From: an uncultured Caryophanales bacterium
GTDB taxonomy: Bacteria; Bacillota_I; Bacilli_A; RFN20; CAG-826
Assembly: GCA_946183335.1 (NCBI GenBank)
Contig: CAMGZN010000060.1
Span: 1-5,243, forward strand
Direction: 5' to 3'
DNA length: 5,243 bases
Each line of letters opens with the position of its first letter. Position 1 is the stretch's first letter. The notes beneath the pieces are model-generated. The model was not told the origin of the DNA, searched no databases, and worked only from the letters and a program-made list of their open reading frames with translations. Of this stretch, positions 1 to 5,226 are shown one piece after another. A program made the translations under genes and the position numbers.

Positions 1-285
1 GCTCCAAAAGATGGTTACATCAAACGTATTGTTGCCCTTGAAATCGGCGAAAGCGCTATGCGCTTAGGTGCTGGCCGTGAAACATTCGATGATGTCATCG
101 ACATGTCTGCTGGTATCGTCTTAAGTAAGAAAGTTGGAGACAAGGTGAAGAAAGGTGATGTGCTTTGCACAGTTCACACCAACGTTGAAGACCACGCTCA
201 AATTCTCAAAGATATTGAAGAAGCCTTCCATATTGTTGATGAATTTGTCGCTGTTCCTCCAACAGTTCACGATTACATTCATTAG
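1..285 (+). CDS. pdp: Pyrimidine-nucleoside phosphorylase, C-terminal part (5' truncated by window edge)
   Basis: This is the last 94 codons of a gene read in frame from base 1 and ending in TAG at 283-285. The peptide matches the C-terminal domain of pyrimidine-nucleoside phosphorylases: a DGYI start, AxEIGxxAMRLGAGRET (with the family hallmark LGAGRE), then an IDxxxGIVLxKKxGDxVxKGDxL hammerhead-like segment, and a helical end (ILKDIEEAFHIVDE). Enzymes of this family cleave uridine, thymidine or deoxyuridine with phosphate, giving the free base and (deoxy)ribose-1-phosphate in cytosolic pyrimidine salvage. The catalytic and phosphate-binding N-terminal domains lie outside the window, so I cannot separate the broad-specificity enzyme (pdp) from a thymidine-specific one (deoA). 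I prefer pdp because the organism looks like a Firmicute. The stop lies 2 nt before dtd, which suggests a shared transcript and translational coupling. Confidence 0.9.
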   Translation, partial: APKDGYIKRIVALEIGESAMRLGAGRETFDDVIDMSAGIVLSKKVGDKVKKGDVLCTVHTNVEDHAQILKDIEEAFHIVDEFVAVPPTVHDYIH

Positions 286-287
286 TA

Positions 288-737
288 ATGAAAATTGTCA
301 TTCAAAATGTAACAAGAGCCTCATGTGAGGTTAATAACAAAATCGTGGGAAGTATTTCCCGCGGTTTTTGTCTATTCGTTGGTTTTACCAACGGAGATAA
401 TCAAGAAGTGGTTGAAAAGATGACTAACAAACTTCTCTCGTTACGTTTGTTTGACGATGAAAATGGTAAAACTAATCTTTCATTGAAAGATGTTAATGGA
501 GAAATCATTTCGATTTCCCAATTTACTTTATATGCTTCATGCAAAGATGGACGTCGTCCAAGTTTTGTAAACGCACTTAACCCAAAAGATGCCAGTGCTC
601 TCTACGATTACTTTAACAAATGCTTAAAAGAAGCTGGCTATAAAGTAGAAACCGGCATTTTTGGTGCAATGATGAAGATTGATTTAGTTAATGATGGCCC
701 ATTTACAACCATCCTTGATTCAAAGGAGTTTTTCTAA
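288..737 (+). CDS. dtd: D-aminoacyl-tRNA deacylase (DTD)
   Basis: A complete 149-residue protein, the usual length of bacterial DTD. DTD hydrolyses D-amino acids (and glycine mischarged on tRNA-Ala) from tRNA in the cytosol, keeping wrong-handed residues out of translation. Visible family motifs are an N-terminal MKIVIQNVTRASCEV, the active-site SQFT at residues 77-80, GRRPSF at 88-93, and NDGPFT at 135-140. The last contains the Gly-Pro pair (137-138) that corresponds to the cis-proline chirality filter. The consensus there is usually NxGPVT, so Phe139 is a mild variation. The ATG lies 2 nt after the pdp stop and has no clear Shine-Dalgarno sequence, so translation probably depends on ribosomes arriving from pdp. 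Its stop overlaps the mnmA start by one base (TAATG). In many Firmicutes dtd follows the stringent-response gene rel; here it sits with pdp and mnmA. Confidence 0.96.
   Translation: MKIVIQNVTRASCEVNNKIVGSISRGFCLFVGFTNGDNQEVVEKMTNKLLSLRLFDDENGKTNLSLKDVNGEIISISQFTLYASCKDGRRPSFVNALNPKDASALYDYFNKCLKEAGYKVETGIFGAMMKIDLVNDGPFTTILDSKEFF
722..728 (+). promoter_or_regulatory. Ribosome binding site of mnmA
   Basis: AAAGGAG lies inside the end of dtd with 8 nt before the mnmA ATG at 737. It fixes that start and shows that mnmA can be initiated directly, in addition to coupling through the TAATG overlap. Confidence 0.8.
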
Positions 738-1864
738 TGAAAGTGATGCTTGGATTAAGCGGTGGAGTTGATTCCGCAGTTGCCGCATATCTTCTCAAGA
801 AAGAAGGCTATGATGTCGTCTGCTGCTTTATGCGTAACTGGGATGCGATGGCAAATGGAGATTATCTTGGCAATCCAACAGTTAATGATGATCAATGTCC
901 ACAGGAAAAAGATTATCAAGACGCCCAAAAAGTTGCCGCTAAATTAGGTCTTCCACTCTTAAGAGTGGATTTCATCAAAGAATACTGGGACCATGTCTTC
1001 TCATTCTTTATTGAAGAATATGAGCATGGTCGCACTCCAAACCCAGATATTTTGTGTAATAAATATATTAAATTCGACGCTTTCTTAAAGTTTGCCAAAG
1101 ACAATGGCTGCGATATGATTGCGATGGGCCATTATGCCTCTAGAGAAGAAAAAGATGGACACTTCTATCTCAAGAAATGTAGAGACACAAATAAAGATCA
1201 AACCTACTTCCTCTCACAAATTAATGAAGAGCAAATTCGTTCATGTTTATTTCCTTTAGGAAATATTGATAAAAAGGAAGTGAGAAGAATTGCTCACGAA
1301 TTACAACTTGATTCTGTTATGGACAAGAAAGACTCCACCGGTGTCTGTTTTATTGGTGAGCGTAATTTCCGTGAATTCCTCAAAAACTACATTCCCGCTC
1401 AAATCGGCAATATCGTTGATATTGACACTGGTAAAATCATTGGAACTCATCGTGGAGTTTATTACTACACGATTGGTCAACACAAAGGCCTTGGAATTGG
1501 AGGAATCTCTGGGGAAACCGCGACAGGTTGGTTTATCGTGAAGAAAGACGCTAAGAAAAATATTCTTTATGTCACCAGAGGCGACACGCAACAATATTTA
1601 ATGTCCAATAAATGTGTTGTAACAAAACTAAACCTTATTAATCCAAATGAAAAATTCCCACAAAAAGTGGGTGCGAAATTCCGCTATCGCCAACCAGATC
1701 ATCCAGCCGAGATAAATCTCGAAGGTGATAAAATCATTTGTACATATGACTACTATAAAGCCGTTACCCCAGGTCAAGAAGCAGTCTTCTATAACAAAGA
1801 TGGCTTACTAATCGCTTCTGGAACAATAGATGAAGTTTATCGTGATGATAAACGAATAGATTAA
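737..1864 (+). CDS. mnmA: tRNA-specific 2-thiouridylase MnmA
   Basis: A complete 375-residue protein, close to the roughly 360-370 residues usual for MnmA. It adenylates U34 of tRNA-Lys, -Glu and -Gln with ATP and then replaces the C2 oxygen with sulfur, giving the s2U34 wobble modification needed for efficient reading of A-ending codons. Motifs seen are the PP-loop SGGVDS (8-13), TPNPDILCNKYIKF with the first catalytic cysteine (Cys107), GHYA (131-134), KDQTYFLS (153-160), and STGVCFIGERNFREFL with the second catalytic cysteine (Cys204). After these come GxxxGxHxGxxxYTIGQHKGLGIGG and a C-terminal beta-barrel containing FRYRQ and the end motif AVTPGQEAVFY. Both cysteines that form the persulfide relay are present, so it should be active. 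In Gram-positives the sulfur donor is usually a dedicated cysteine desulfurase; none is in this window. It is the last gene of the pdp-dtd-mnmA operon and is followed directly by a terminator. Confidence 0.98.
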   Translation: MKVMLGLSGGVDSAVAAYLLKKEGYDVVCCFMRNWDAMANGDYLGNPTVNDDQCPQEKDYQDAQKVAAKLGLPLLRVDFIKEYWDHVFSFFIEEYEHGRTPNPDILCNKYIKFDAFLKFAKDNGCDMIAMGHYASREEKDGHFYLKKCRDTNKDQTYFLSQINEEQIRSCLFPLGNIDKKEVRRIAHELQLDSVMDKKDSTGVCFIGERNFREFLKNYIPAQIGNIVDIDTGKIIGTHRGVYYYTIGQHKGLGIGGISGETATGWFIVKKDAKKNILYVTRGDTQQYLMSNKCVVTKLNLINPNEKFPQKVGAKFRYRQPDHPAEINLEGDKIICTYDYYKAVTPGQEAVFYNKDGLLIASGTIDEVYRDDKRID

Positions 1865-1865
1865 A

Positions 1866-1895
1866 AGAAAACACACCTTTAGGTGTGTCTTTTTT
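1866..1895. terminator. Bidirectional rho-independent terminator between mnmA and the ABC operon
   Basis: The 7-bp stem ACACACC (1871-1877) / GGTGTGT (1882-1888) closes a TTTA loop; adding an A-T pair would make the stem 8 bp with a 2-nt loop. On the + strand it is followed by CTTTTTT (1889-1895), terminating mnmA. On the - strand the same stem is followed by TTTCTTTTAA (the complement of 1861-1870), so it can also terminate the convergent transporter operon. It sits within a few bases of both stop codons, and its T-run overlaps the stop codon of the ATPase gene. Confidence 0.88.
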
Positions 1896-2895
1896 ATTTA
1901 CTAAGTGATTTGGCCTCAGCCTCATCAAACATATCAAGGAGTCGATCAACTGTAAGTTTTTTCTTTTCGTCTCCGGAAATATCGTGAATAATTTTTCCTT
2001 CATAGAACATAATTAATCGATCGCCATATGTAATCGCGTCACGCATATTGTGCGTAACCATTAAAGTTGTTAAATGATTTTCTCGAACAATTTTTTCGGT
2101 TAATTCAAGAACCTTCTTTGCAGTCTTTGGATCAAGGGCCGCAGTGTGTTCGTCAAGAAGAAGAATCTGTTTTGTTAAGTCGTACTTACGAACTTTAGCG
2201 TCAAATTCATGATATAACTCACGTTTTTTGGCTTTTTTATCTTTAGCGCTGATCTTTTCCTTAGAGAGCTCTTTAAGGGCTTGCTTATAGGCTAATTTCG
2301 CTTCTTCATAAACTTTTACGACTTCTTCATGTGCTTTTCTCTTATCGCCCATATAGAAAGTTGAGTAATCTTTAATGATTTGTTTATGGGATGGTTCAGC
2401 ACGAAGTGTTGCCATTAACAAAGTTAATGCTTGACGTTGTCCGCCAGAAAGAACGCTTGTCTTAGTTGTTAAACGGGTTTCTAATCCAAGATTGAAACTC
2501 TTTAACATCTCGATGTATTTTTGTTTCTGCTCTTTATTGATGTACCAACTTAAACCGTTGTGTCCACCTTTGCGAGCAGCAATGGCCATGTTTTCAATAA
2601 CTTGCATTGATCCAGCTGTTCCTTTGTTCGTGTCTTGAAAGACACGGGCGAAGTATTTAGCACGTTTATTTTCTGGCATATTGGTAATATCAACATCATT
2701 TAGTAAAACCGCACCATGATCTGGAGCCATGTTTCCAGTTAAAACATTTAATGTTGTTGATTTACCACTTCCGTTTCCACCAATAATGGTAACGAATTCG
2801 CCATCATTAATTTGGAAAGAAACATTGTCTAACGCCTTTTTTTCGTCAGCAGTTCCTGGTAAGAAGACTTTTGTTACATTCTTAAACGATAACAT
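1894..2895 (-). CDS. ABC transporter ATP-binding protein (COG1101 family) with a large internal insertion
   Basis: A 333-residue cytosolic ATPase that should power the permease encoded just upstream. All core ABC motifs are intact: Walker A GGNGSGKST (39-47), Q-loop VFQD (Gln87), signature LSGGQRQ (149-155), Walker B ILLLDEH (244-250, catalytic Glu249), D-loop TAALDP (251-256) and switch VTHN (His282). The GTAGSMQVIENMAIA and THNMRDAITYGDRLIMFYEGKI stretches are typical of COG1101, the partner of COG4120 permeases and COG2984 binding proteins. Relatives are about 250-265 residues and pass almost directly from the helix after the signature (LLMATL) to Walker B. Here about 79 residues (165-243) lie in between. 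The ATG overlaps the permease stop by one base and has a strong Shine-Dalgarno sequence. The substrate is unknown. Confidence 0.95.
   Translation of the reverse strand: MLSFKNVTKVFLPGTADEKKALDNVSFQINDGEFVTIIGGNGSGKSTTLNVLTGNMAPDHGAVLLNDVDITNMPENKRAKYFARVFQDTNKGTAGSMQVIENMAIAARKGGHNGLSWYINKEQKQKYIEMLKSFNLGLETRLTTKTSVLSGGQRQALTLLMATLRAEPSHKQIIKDYSTFYMGDKRKAHEEVVKVYEEAKLAYKQALKELSKEKISAKDKKAKKRELYHEFDAKVRKYDLTKQILLLDEHTAALDPKTAKKVLELTEKIVRENHLTTLMVTHNMRDAITYGDRLIMFYEGKIIHDISGDEKKKLTVDRLLDMFDEAEAKSLSK
2167..2403 (-). other. Charged helical insertion inside the ABC ATPase, between signature and Walker B
   Basis: These bases encode residues 165-243 of the ATPase. The stretch replaces the 3-5 residues that normally join the post-signature helix to the Walker B strand. 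It is very polar (22 Lys/Arg and 14 Asp/Glu by my count). A hydrophobic spacing in 192-210 (V192, V195/Y196, A199, Y203, A206/L207, L210) suggests a helix; a Ser-Ala-Lys-Asp-Lys turn near 216-220 and a second helix around 222-240 would give a helical hairpin or short coiled coil. The reading frame is open through it and both flanking motifs are perfect, so it is a true insertion and not a frameshift. Its function is unknown. Confidence 0.75.
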
Positions 2896-3806
2896 TATTT
2901 AGCCTCCTTTGCGCGTTGGTGTTTGGCCTTCGCATTCTTAATATACACATCTTTGATGTACGGTACTGCTAGGAATATCGCTACAACGATCGCGGAGAAC
3001 ATCTTTAAGAGTTCTGGCTCGTTGGTGAAATAGACGATGAATTGGAAAACAAAGAAATAAATAATTGCACCAAGAACAACAAAACAAAGATTGAATGCAA
3101 AATTCTTGGAAATCTTTCCAAACAAAGTTAAGCCAATAATAATTGCCGCTAAGCCAATAACGATTGCTCCACGACCCATATTAATTTCTGCTGAGCCTTG
3201 GAAGCGAGCAAGCAATGATCCAGCAAAAGCAACGATTCCATTAGAAATCATTAACGCAATAATTTTGCGTAAATTAATGTTAATACCATTTGCTTTTGCC
3301 ATTGCTTCATTGGATCCTGTTGCACGAACAGATGAGCCAAATTTGGTTCCAAAGAACCAATAAAGAATGACAGTCATAGCTGCAGCAATACCAATAACAA
3401 TTGGAATTGTTGTGTAGACACCCGAACTTGCGTTCATGGAGATTAAAGCATCACGGCTATTAATTGGCATTGAAGCTTGTCCAAGAATCTTGTAGTTGAT
3501 TGACCACAACATTAATTGGGTTAAGATACCAGCCAAAATTCCTGGAATACCTAGGTAACAGTGTAGTAAAGCGGTTATTAAACCTGCGACTGCTCCTGAT
3601 AAGAAGGCAATTAAGAAACCAACAACGACTGGAACACCAGCCGCTGTTAAAACAGCGAAGACAACGCCTCCAGTAGCAAATGATCCATCGACAGTTAAAT
3701 CAGCAAAATCTAAAATTTTGAATGTGATAAAAATGCCAATGGCCATAATACCCCAAATAATGCCTTGGTCTAAAACTGATGGAAGCGTATTAAAAAATCC
3801 AGCCAT
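2895..3806 (-). CDS. ABC transporter permease (COG4120; branched-chain-type BPD_transp_2 fold)
   Basis: A 303-residue, very hydrophobic protein with about eight or nine membrane segments judged by eye (near residues 14-30, 44-57, 60-82, 87-104, 131-151, 181-200, 213-229, 234-259 and 266-284) and a basic C-terminal tail. The family signature DLTVDGSF is at 36-43. The loop FGSSVRATGSNEAMAKANGIN at 156-176 is the conserved cytoplasmic segment that contacts the ATPase in this permease class. It should form the membrane channel of an importer, as a homodimer because no second permease gene is present. It starts 12 nt after the binding-protein stop and shares one base with the ATPase start, so the three genes form one operon. 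Streptococcal homologues are called TrpY, but the sequence alone does not show the substrate. Confidence 0.94.
   Translation of the reverse strand: MAGFFNTLPSVLDQGIIWGIMAIGIFITFKILDFADLTVDGSFATGGVVFAVLTAAGVPVVVGFLIAFLSGAVAGLITALLHCYLGIPGILAGILTQLMLWSINYKILGQASMPINSRDALISMNASSGVYTTIPIVIGIAAAMTVILYWFFGTKFGSSVRATGSNEAMAKANGININLRKIIALMISNGIVAFAGSLLARFQGSAEINMGRGAIVIGLAAIIIGLTLFGKISKNFAFNLCFVVLGAIIYFFVFQFIVYFTNEPELLKMFSAIVVAIFLAVPYIKDVYIKNAKAKHQRAKEAK
2903..2910 (-). promoter_or_regulatory. Ribosome binding site of the ABC ATPase gene
   Basis: Read on the - strand this is AAAGGAGG, 7 nt upstream of the ATG at 2895 and inside the 3' end of the permease gene. It is the strongest Shine-Dalgarno match in the window and supports this start together with the TAATG overlap. 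Confidence 0.85.
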
Positions 3807-3810
3807 ATGA

Positions 3811-3816
3811 TTCCTT
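3811..3816 (-). promoter_or_regulatory. Ribosome binding site of the ABC permease gene
   Basis: On the - strand AAGGAA lies 4 nt upstream of the permease ATG (3806), in the 12-nt gap after the binding-protein gene. The spacing is short but workable, and no better start is near. Confidence 0.6.
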
Positions 3817-3818
3817 GA

Positions 3819-4802
3819 TTATTCGATTTGTAAGATTTCGTATCCGGCGTTATCTGGAACTTCAATTCCTAAAGCTGAACAACGGGAAGGAACATAGAGT
3901 TTCTTGACGTTTGTATCGTATTGAATGGCGTATTCACGGATGTCTTTCTTTCCGAGTAAGACATTGAATGCCATTTCACCAGTGATTTCACCTAAACGGT
4001 AGTAATCGATGGACAATGTGGCAAATCCACAACCTTTACAAATTCCGGACTCACCAGCGAAAACTGGTTTGTGAGCACCTTCAAACACTTGGTTAATTGT
4101 ACCGGTGTTATCAGCGCAGAAATTATCTGTTGGAATGTAAATAACATCTTCGTGAGCAGCAGCTGATTGACAAGTGTTTTGTAAAGAACTAGAGTCTGAG
4201 ATTGGGTAACTGGTAACAGTTTTACCTTCAGACTCTAAATGCTTTTTAACTTCATCAACTTGGAATTTGGAGTTAGCTTCGTTAGCGGAATAAACAATTC
4301 CAAATTTTGTTGCACTTGGAACAAGTTCCAACATTGCGTTAACTTGACCATCGAGTGGTGCAAGATCGCTTGTTCCAGAAACGTTTGTCTTAGTGATTCC
4401 GTTTTCAATTTCAATTGAACATGCAACTCCAAAATCAGTAACTGATGTACCTAAAATTGGAATGGAAGATGTAGCGGTGTACGCTGCGGATAAGCATGGC
4501 GTAGCATTAGCCAAAATTAAATCGACATCTTTAGAGACTAAAGAGTTGATAATTGTTGGGCAGTTTGCTGTGTCACCAGCAGCATCAGTGTTCACGAATT
4601 CAACTTCACGACCTTCAGCTTGGAGAAGGGATGTTAATTTAGCTTTGAAACCGTTTGTAGCGGCATCAAGAGCAACGTGAGGAACGAATTGAGCAACACC
4701 GACAGTATATTTAGCTTTGTCAGGATTAATTTTGATTCCTTTGGAACATCCTGCTAAAGCGGCAACAGCAACGACACCGAGAAGTAATGAACCTTTTTTC
4801 AT
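3819..4802 (-). CDS. ABC transporter substrate-binding lipoprotein (COG2984 / ABC_sub_bind family)
   Basis: A 327-residue protein, first gene of the transporter operon. It begins with a lipoprotein signal peptide: MKK, hydrophobic 5-17, then lipobox LAGC with Cys19 as the lipidation site, so it should be anchored outside the membrane and deliver ligand to the permease. Family features are YTVGVAQFVPHVALDAATNGF near 32-52, a VDLILANATP strand near 93-102, IPILGTSVTDF (114-124), TKFGIVYSANEANS (165-178), EDVIYIPTDN (218-227), KPVFAGESG (245-253) and the closing SIDYYRLGEITGEMA (264-278). This is the periplasmic-binding-protein fold related to TrpX and to LivJ-like proteins. The mature part holds eight more cysteines (81, 103, 128, 211, 229, 255, 258, 308), including CKGC, which is unusual for an exported protein of this family. 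The ligand may be an aromatic amino acid by homology with TrpX, but this is only a suggestion. Confidence 0.95.
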   Translation of the reverse strand: MKKGSLLLGVVAVAALAGCSKGIKINPDKAKYTVGVAQFVPHVALDAATNGFKAKLTSLLQAEGREVEFVNTDAAGDTANCPTIINSLVSKDVDLILANATPCLSAAYTATSSIPILGTSVTDFGVACSIEIENGITKTNVSGTSDLAPLDGQVNAMLELVPSATKFGIVYSANEANSKFQVDEVKKHLESEGKTVTSYPISDSSSLQNTCQSAAAHEDVIYIPTDNFCADNTGTINQVFEGAHKPVFAGESGICKGCGFATLSIDYYRLGEITGEMAFNVLLGKKDIREYAIQYDTNVKKLYVPSRCSALGIEVPDNAGYEILQIE

Positions 4803-4810
4803 AATTGTAA

Positions 4811-4815
4811 CCTCT
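4811..4815 (-). promoter_or_regulatory. Ribosome binding site of the substrate-binding protein gene
   Basis: AGAGG on the - strand, 8 nt before the ATG at 4802. It supports this start, as does the complete lipoprotein signal peptide that follows. Confidence 0.7.
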
Positions 4816-4840
4816 GTAATATGTTTCTATTTATCTTTGA

Positions 4841-4859
4841 TTCACCTTTATAGGGTGAA
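4841..4859 (-). repeat. Inverted repeat / hairpin in the leader of the transporter operon
   Basis: TTCACC (4841-4846) pairs with GGTGAA (4854-4859), with a possible extra G-T pair inside, around a short AT loop. On the - strand it lies about 40 nt upstream of the transporter start and very near the transcription start expected from the candidate promoter at 4867-4895, so it would form at the 5' end of the mRNA. No T-run follows on the - strand, so it is not a terminator or attenuator in that direction. It could stabilise the mRNA 5' end or be a DNA operator. Confidence 0.5.
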
Positions 4860-4866
4860 GGTTTTC

Positions 4867-4895
4867 TAATAATATGTAATTATCGGATTTTTCAA
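4867..4895 (-). promoter_or_regulatory. Candidate promoter of the ABC transporter operon
   Basis: On the - strand TTGAAA (4890-4895) and TTATTA (4867-4872) are 17 nt apart; the better -10 TATTAT (4869-4874) gives a 15-nt spacing. An alternative pair is TTTAAG (4903-4908) with GATAAT (4879-4884), 18 nt apart. The region is very AT-rich, so chance matches are likely. A promoter must exist in the 220-nt gap because the operon has no upstream gene on its strand, but its exact position is uncertain. Confidence 0.4.
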
Positions 4896-4953
4896 AACGG
4901 TGCTTAAATTCTACTAAATTTAATCTCTGTTGTATATAAAAATTTTTCAGGCG

Positions 4954-4965
4954 AATTTCGAAATT
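4954..4965. promoter_or_regulatory. 12-bp perfect palindrome in the divergent intergenic region (possible operator)
   Basis: AATTTCGAAATT reads the same on both strands. It ends 2 nt before the -35 box of the + strand promoter at 4968, and lies between the two divergent promoters. That position suits a regulator binding site, perhaps of the adjacent helix-turn-helix protein. In AT-rich DNA such a palindrome can also arise by chance. Confidence 0.35.
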
Positions 4966-4967
4966 TA

Positions 4968-4996
4968 TTGCTAAATAAATATCGGTATTTTATAAT
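4968..4996 (+). promoter_or_regulatory. Sigma-A-type promoter of the small helix-turn-helix gene
   Basis: TTGCTA (4968-4973) and a perfect TATAAT (4991-4996) are separated by the ideal 17 nt. Transcription would start near 5003, giving a leader of about 20 nt that just contains the ribosome binding site at 5010. TCGG (4982-4985) and CCGA (5001-5004) form a small inverted repeat flanking the -10 box. Confidence 0.75.
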
Positions 4997-5009
4997 TATG
5001 CCGAAAGTT

Positions 5010-5014
5010 GAGGA
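5010..5014 (+). promoter_or_regulatory. Ribosome binding site deciding the start of the small helix-turn-helix gene
   Basis: GAGGA lies 8 nt upstream of the ATG at 5023. An in-frame TTG at 5008 overlaps this site and would begin only about 5 nt after the predicted transcription start, so the ATG at 5023 is the better start. Confidence 0.75.
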
Positions 5015-5022
5015 ACGGAATA

Positions 5023-5226
5023 ATGTATATTTCAGTTAAAGAAGCCGCTCAAAAATGGGGAATTAACGAACGTCGTGTTCGTCTCTTGTGCCAAGAAAAT
5101 CGCATTGAAGGAATGAAGAAAAAAGGTAAGGCTTATCTCATCCCAGATAATGCGCCAAAACCACTTGATCGAAGAGGAAAAACTAATCCTATAAAAATAA
5201 ATAATTATAAAGCCAAAGACTGTTGA
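5023..5226 (+). CDS. Small helix-turn-helix DNA-binding protein (excisionase/MerR-like, HTH_17 type)
   Basis: A 67-residue protein. Residues 2-41 form a winged-helix motif of the excisionase/MerR type: YISVKEAAQKWGI (first two helices of the HTH, with the typical EAAxxWGI), NERRVRLLCQENRIEG (recognition helix and turn, rich in Arg) and KKKGKAYLIPDNAPKP (the wing, with the usual G-K-aromatic-x-IP ending). Family members bind DNA as small regulators, excisionases, or antitoxin-like partners of a downstream gene. The tail after residue 48 (DRRGK and a Lys/Asn-rich end) is basic and probably disordered. The gene has its own good promoter and reads away from the ABC operon, sharing the intergenic region with it. 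The stop is TGA; 17 nt remain in the window, so a downstream partner cannot be seen. No integrase or other mobile-element gene is visible, so I cannot say that it is an excisionase. Confidence 0.82.
   Translation: MYISVKEAAQKWGINERRVRLLCQENRIEGMKKKGKAYLIPDNAPKPLDRRGKTNPIKINNYKAKDC

Noticed and set aside
2167..2403. Frameshift or assembly error inside the ATPase gene
   Set aside because: The frame is open throughout, the codons look like those of the neighbours, and motifs on both sides are intact and in the same frame.
3091..3363. Open frame on the + strand opposite the permease gene
   Set aside because: It is antisense to a well-supported membrane protein, has low-complexity composition mirroring hydrophobic codons, and no ribosome binding site or family resemblance.
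4393..4680. Open frame on the + strand opposite the substrate-binding protein gene
   Set aside because: It is fully antisense to a gene with a clear lipobox and family motifs; no independent evidence of coding.
4841..4859. Rho-independent terminator or attenuator ahead of the transporter genes
   Set aside because: No T-run follows the stem on the - strand, and on the + strand there is only GGTTTTC with no gene to terminate.
5008..5022. TTG start giving a five-residue longer HTH protein
   Set aside because: The TTG overlaps the GAGGA ribosome binding site and lies about 5 nt from the predicted transcription start; the ATG at 5023 has ideal spacing and begins right at the conserved YISVKEAA.
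5224..5226. UGA read as tryptophan (Mollicutes code), extending the HTH protein by two residues
   Set aside because: All tryptophan codons I checked in the other genes are TGG, so there is no support for reassignment, although this single TGA cannot exclude it.
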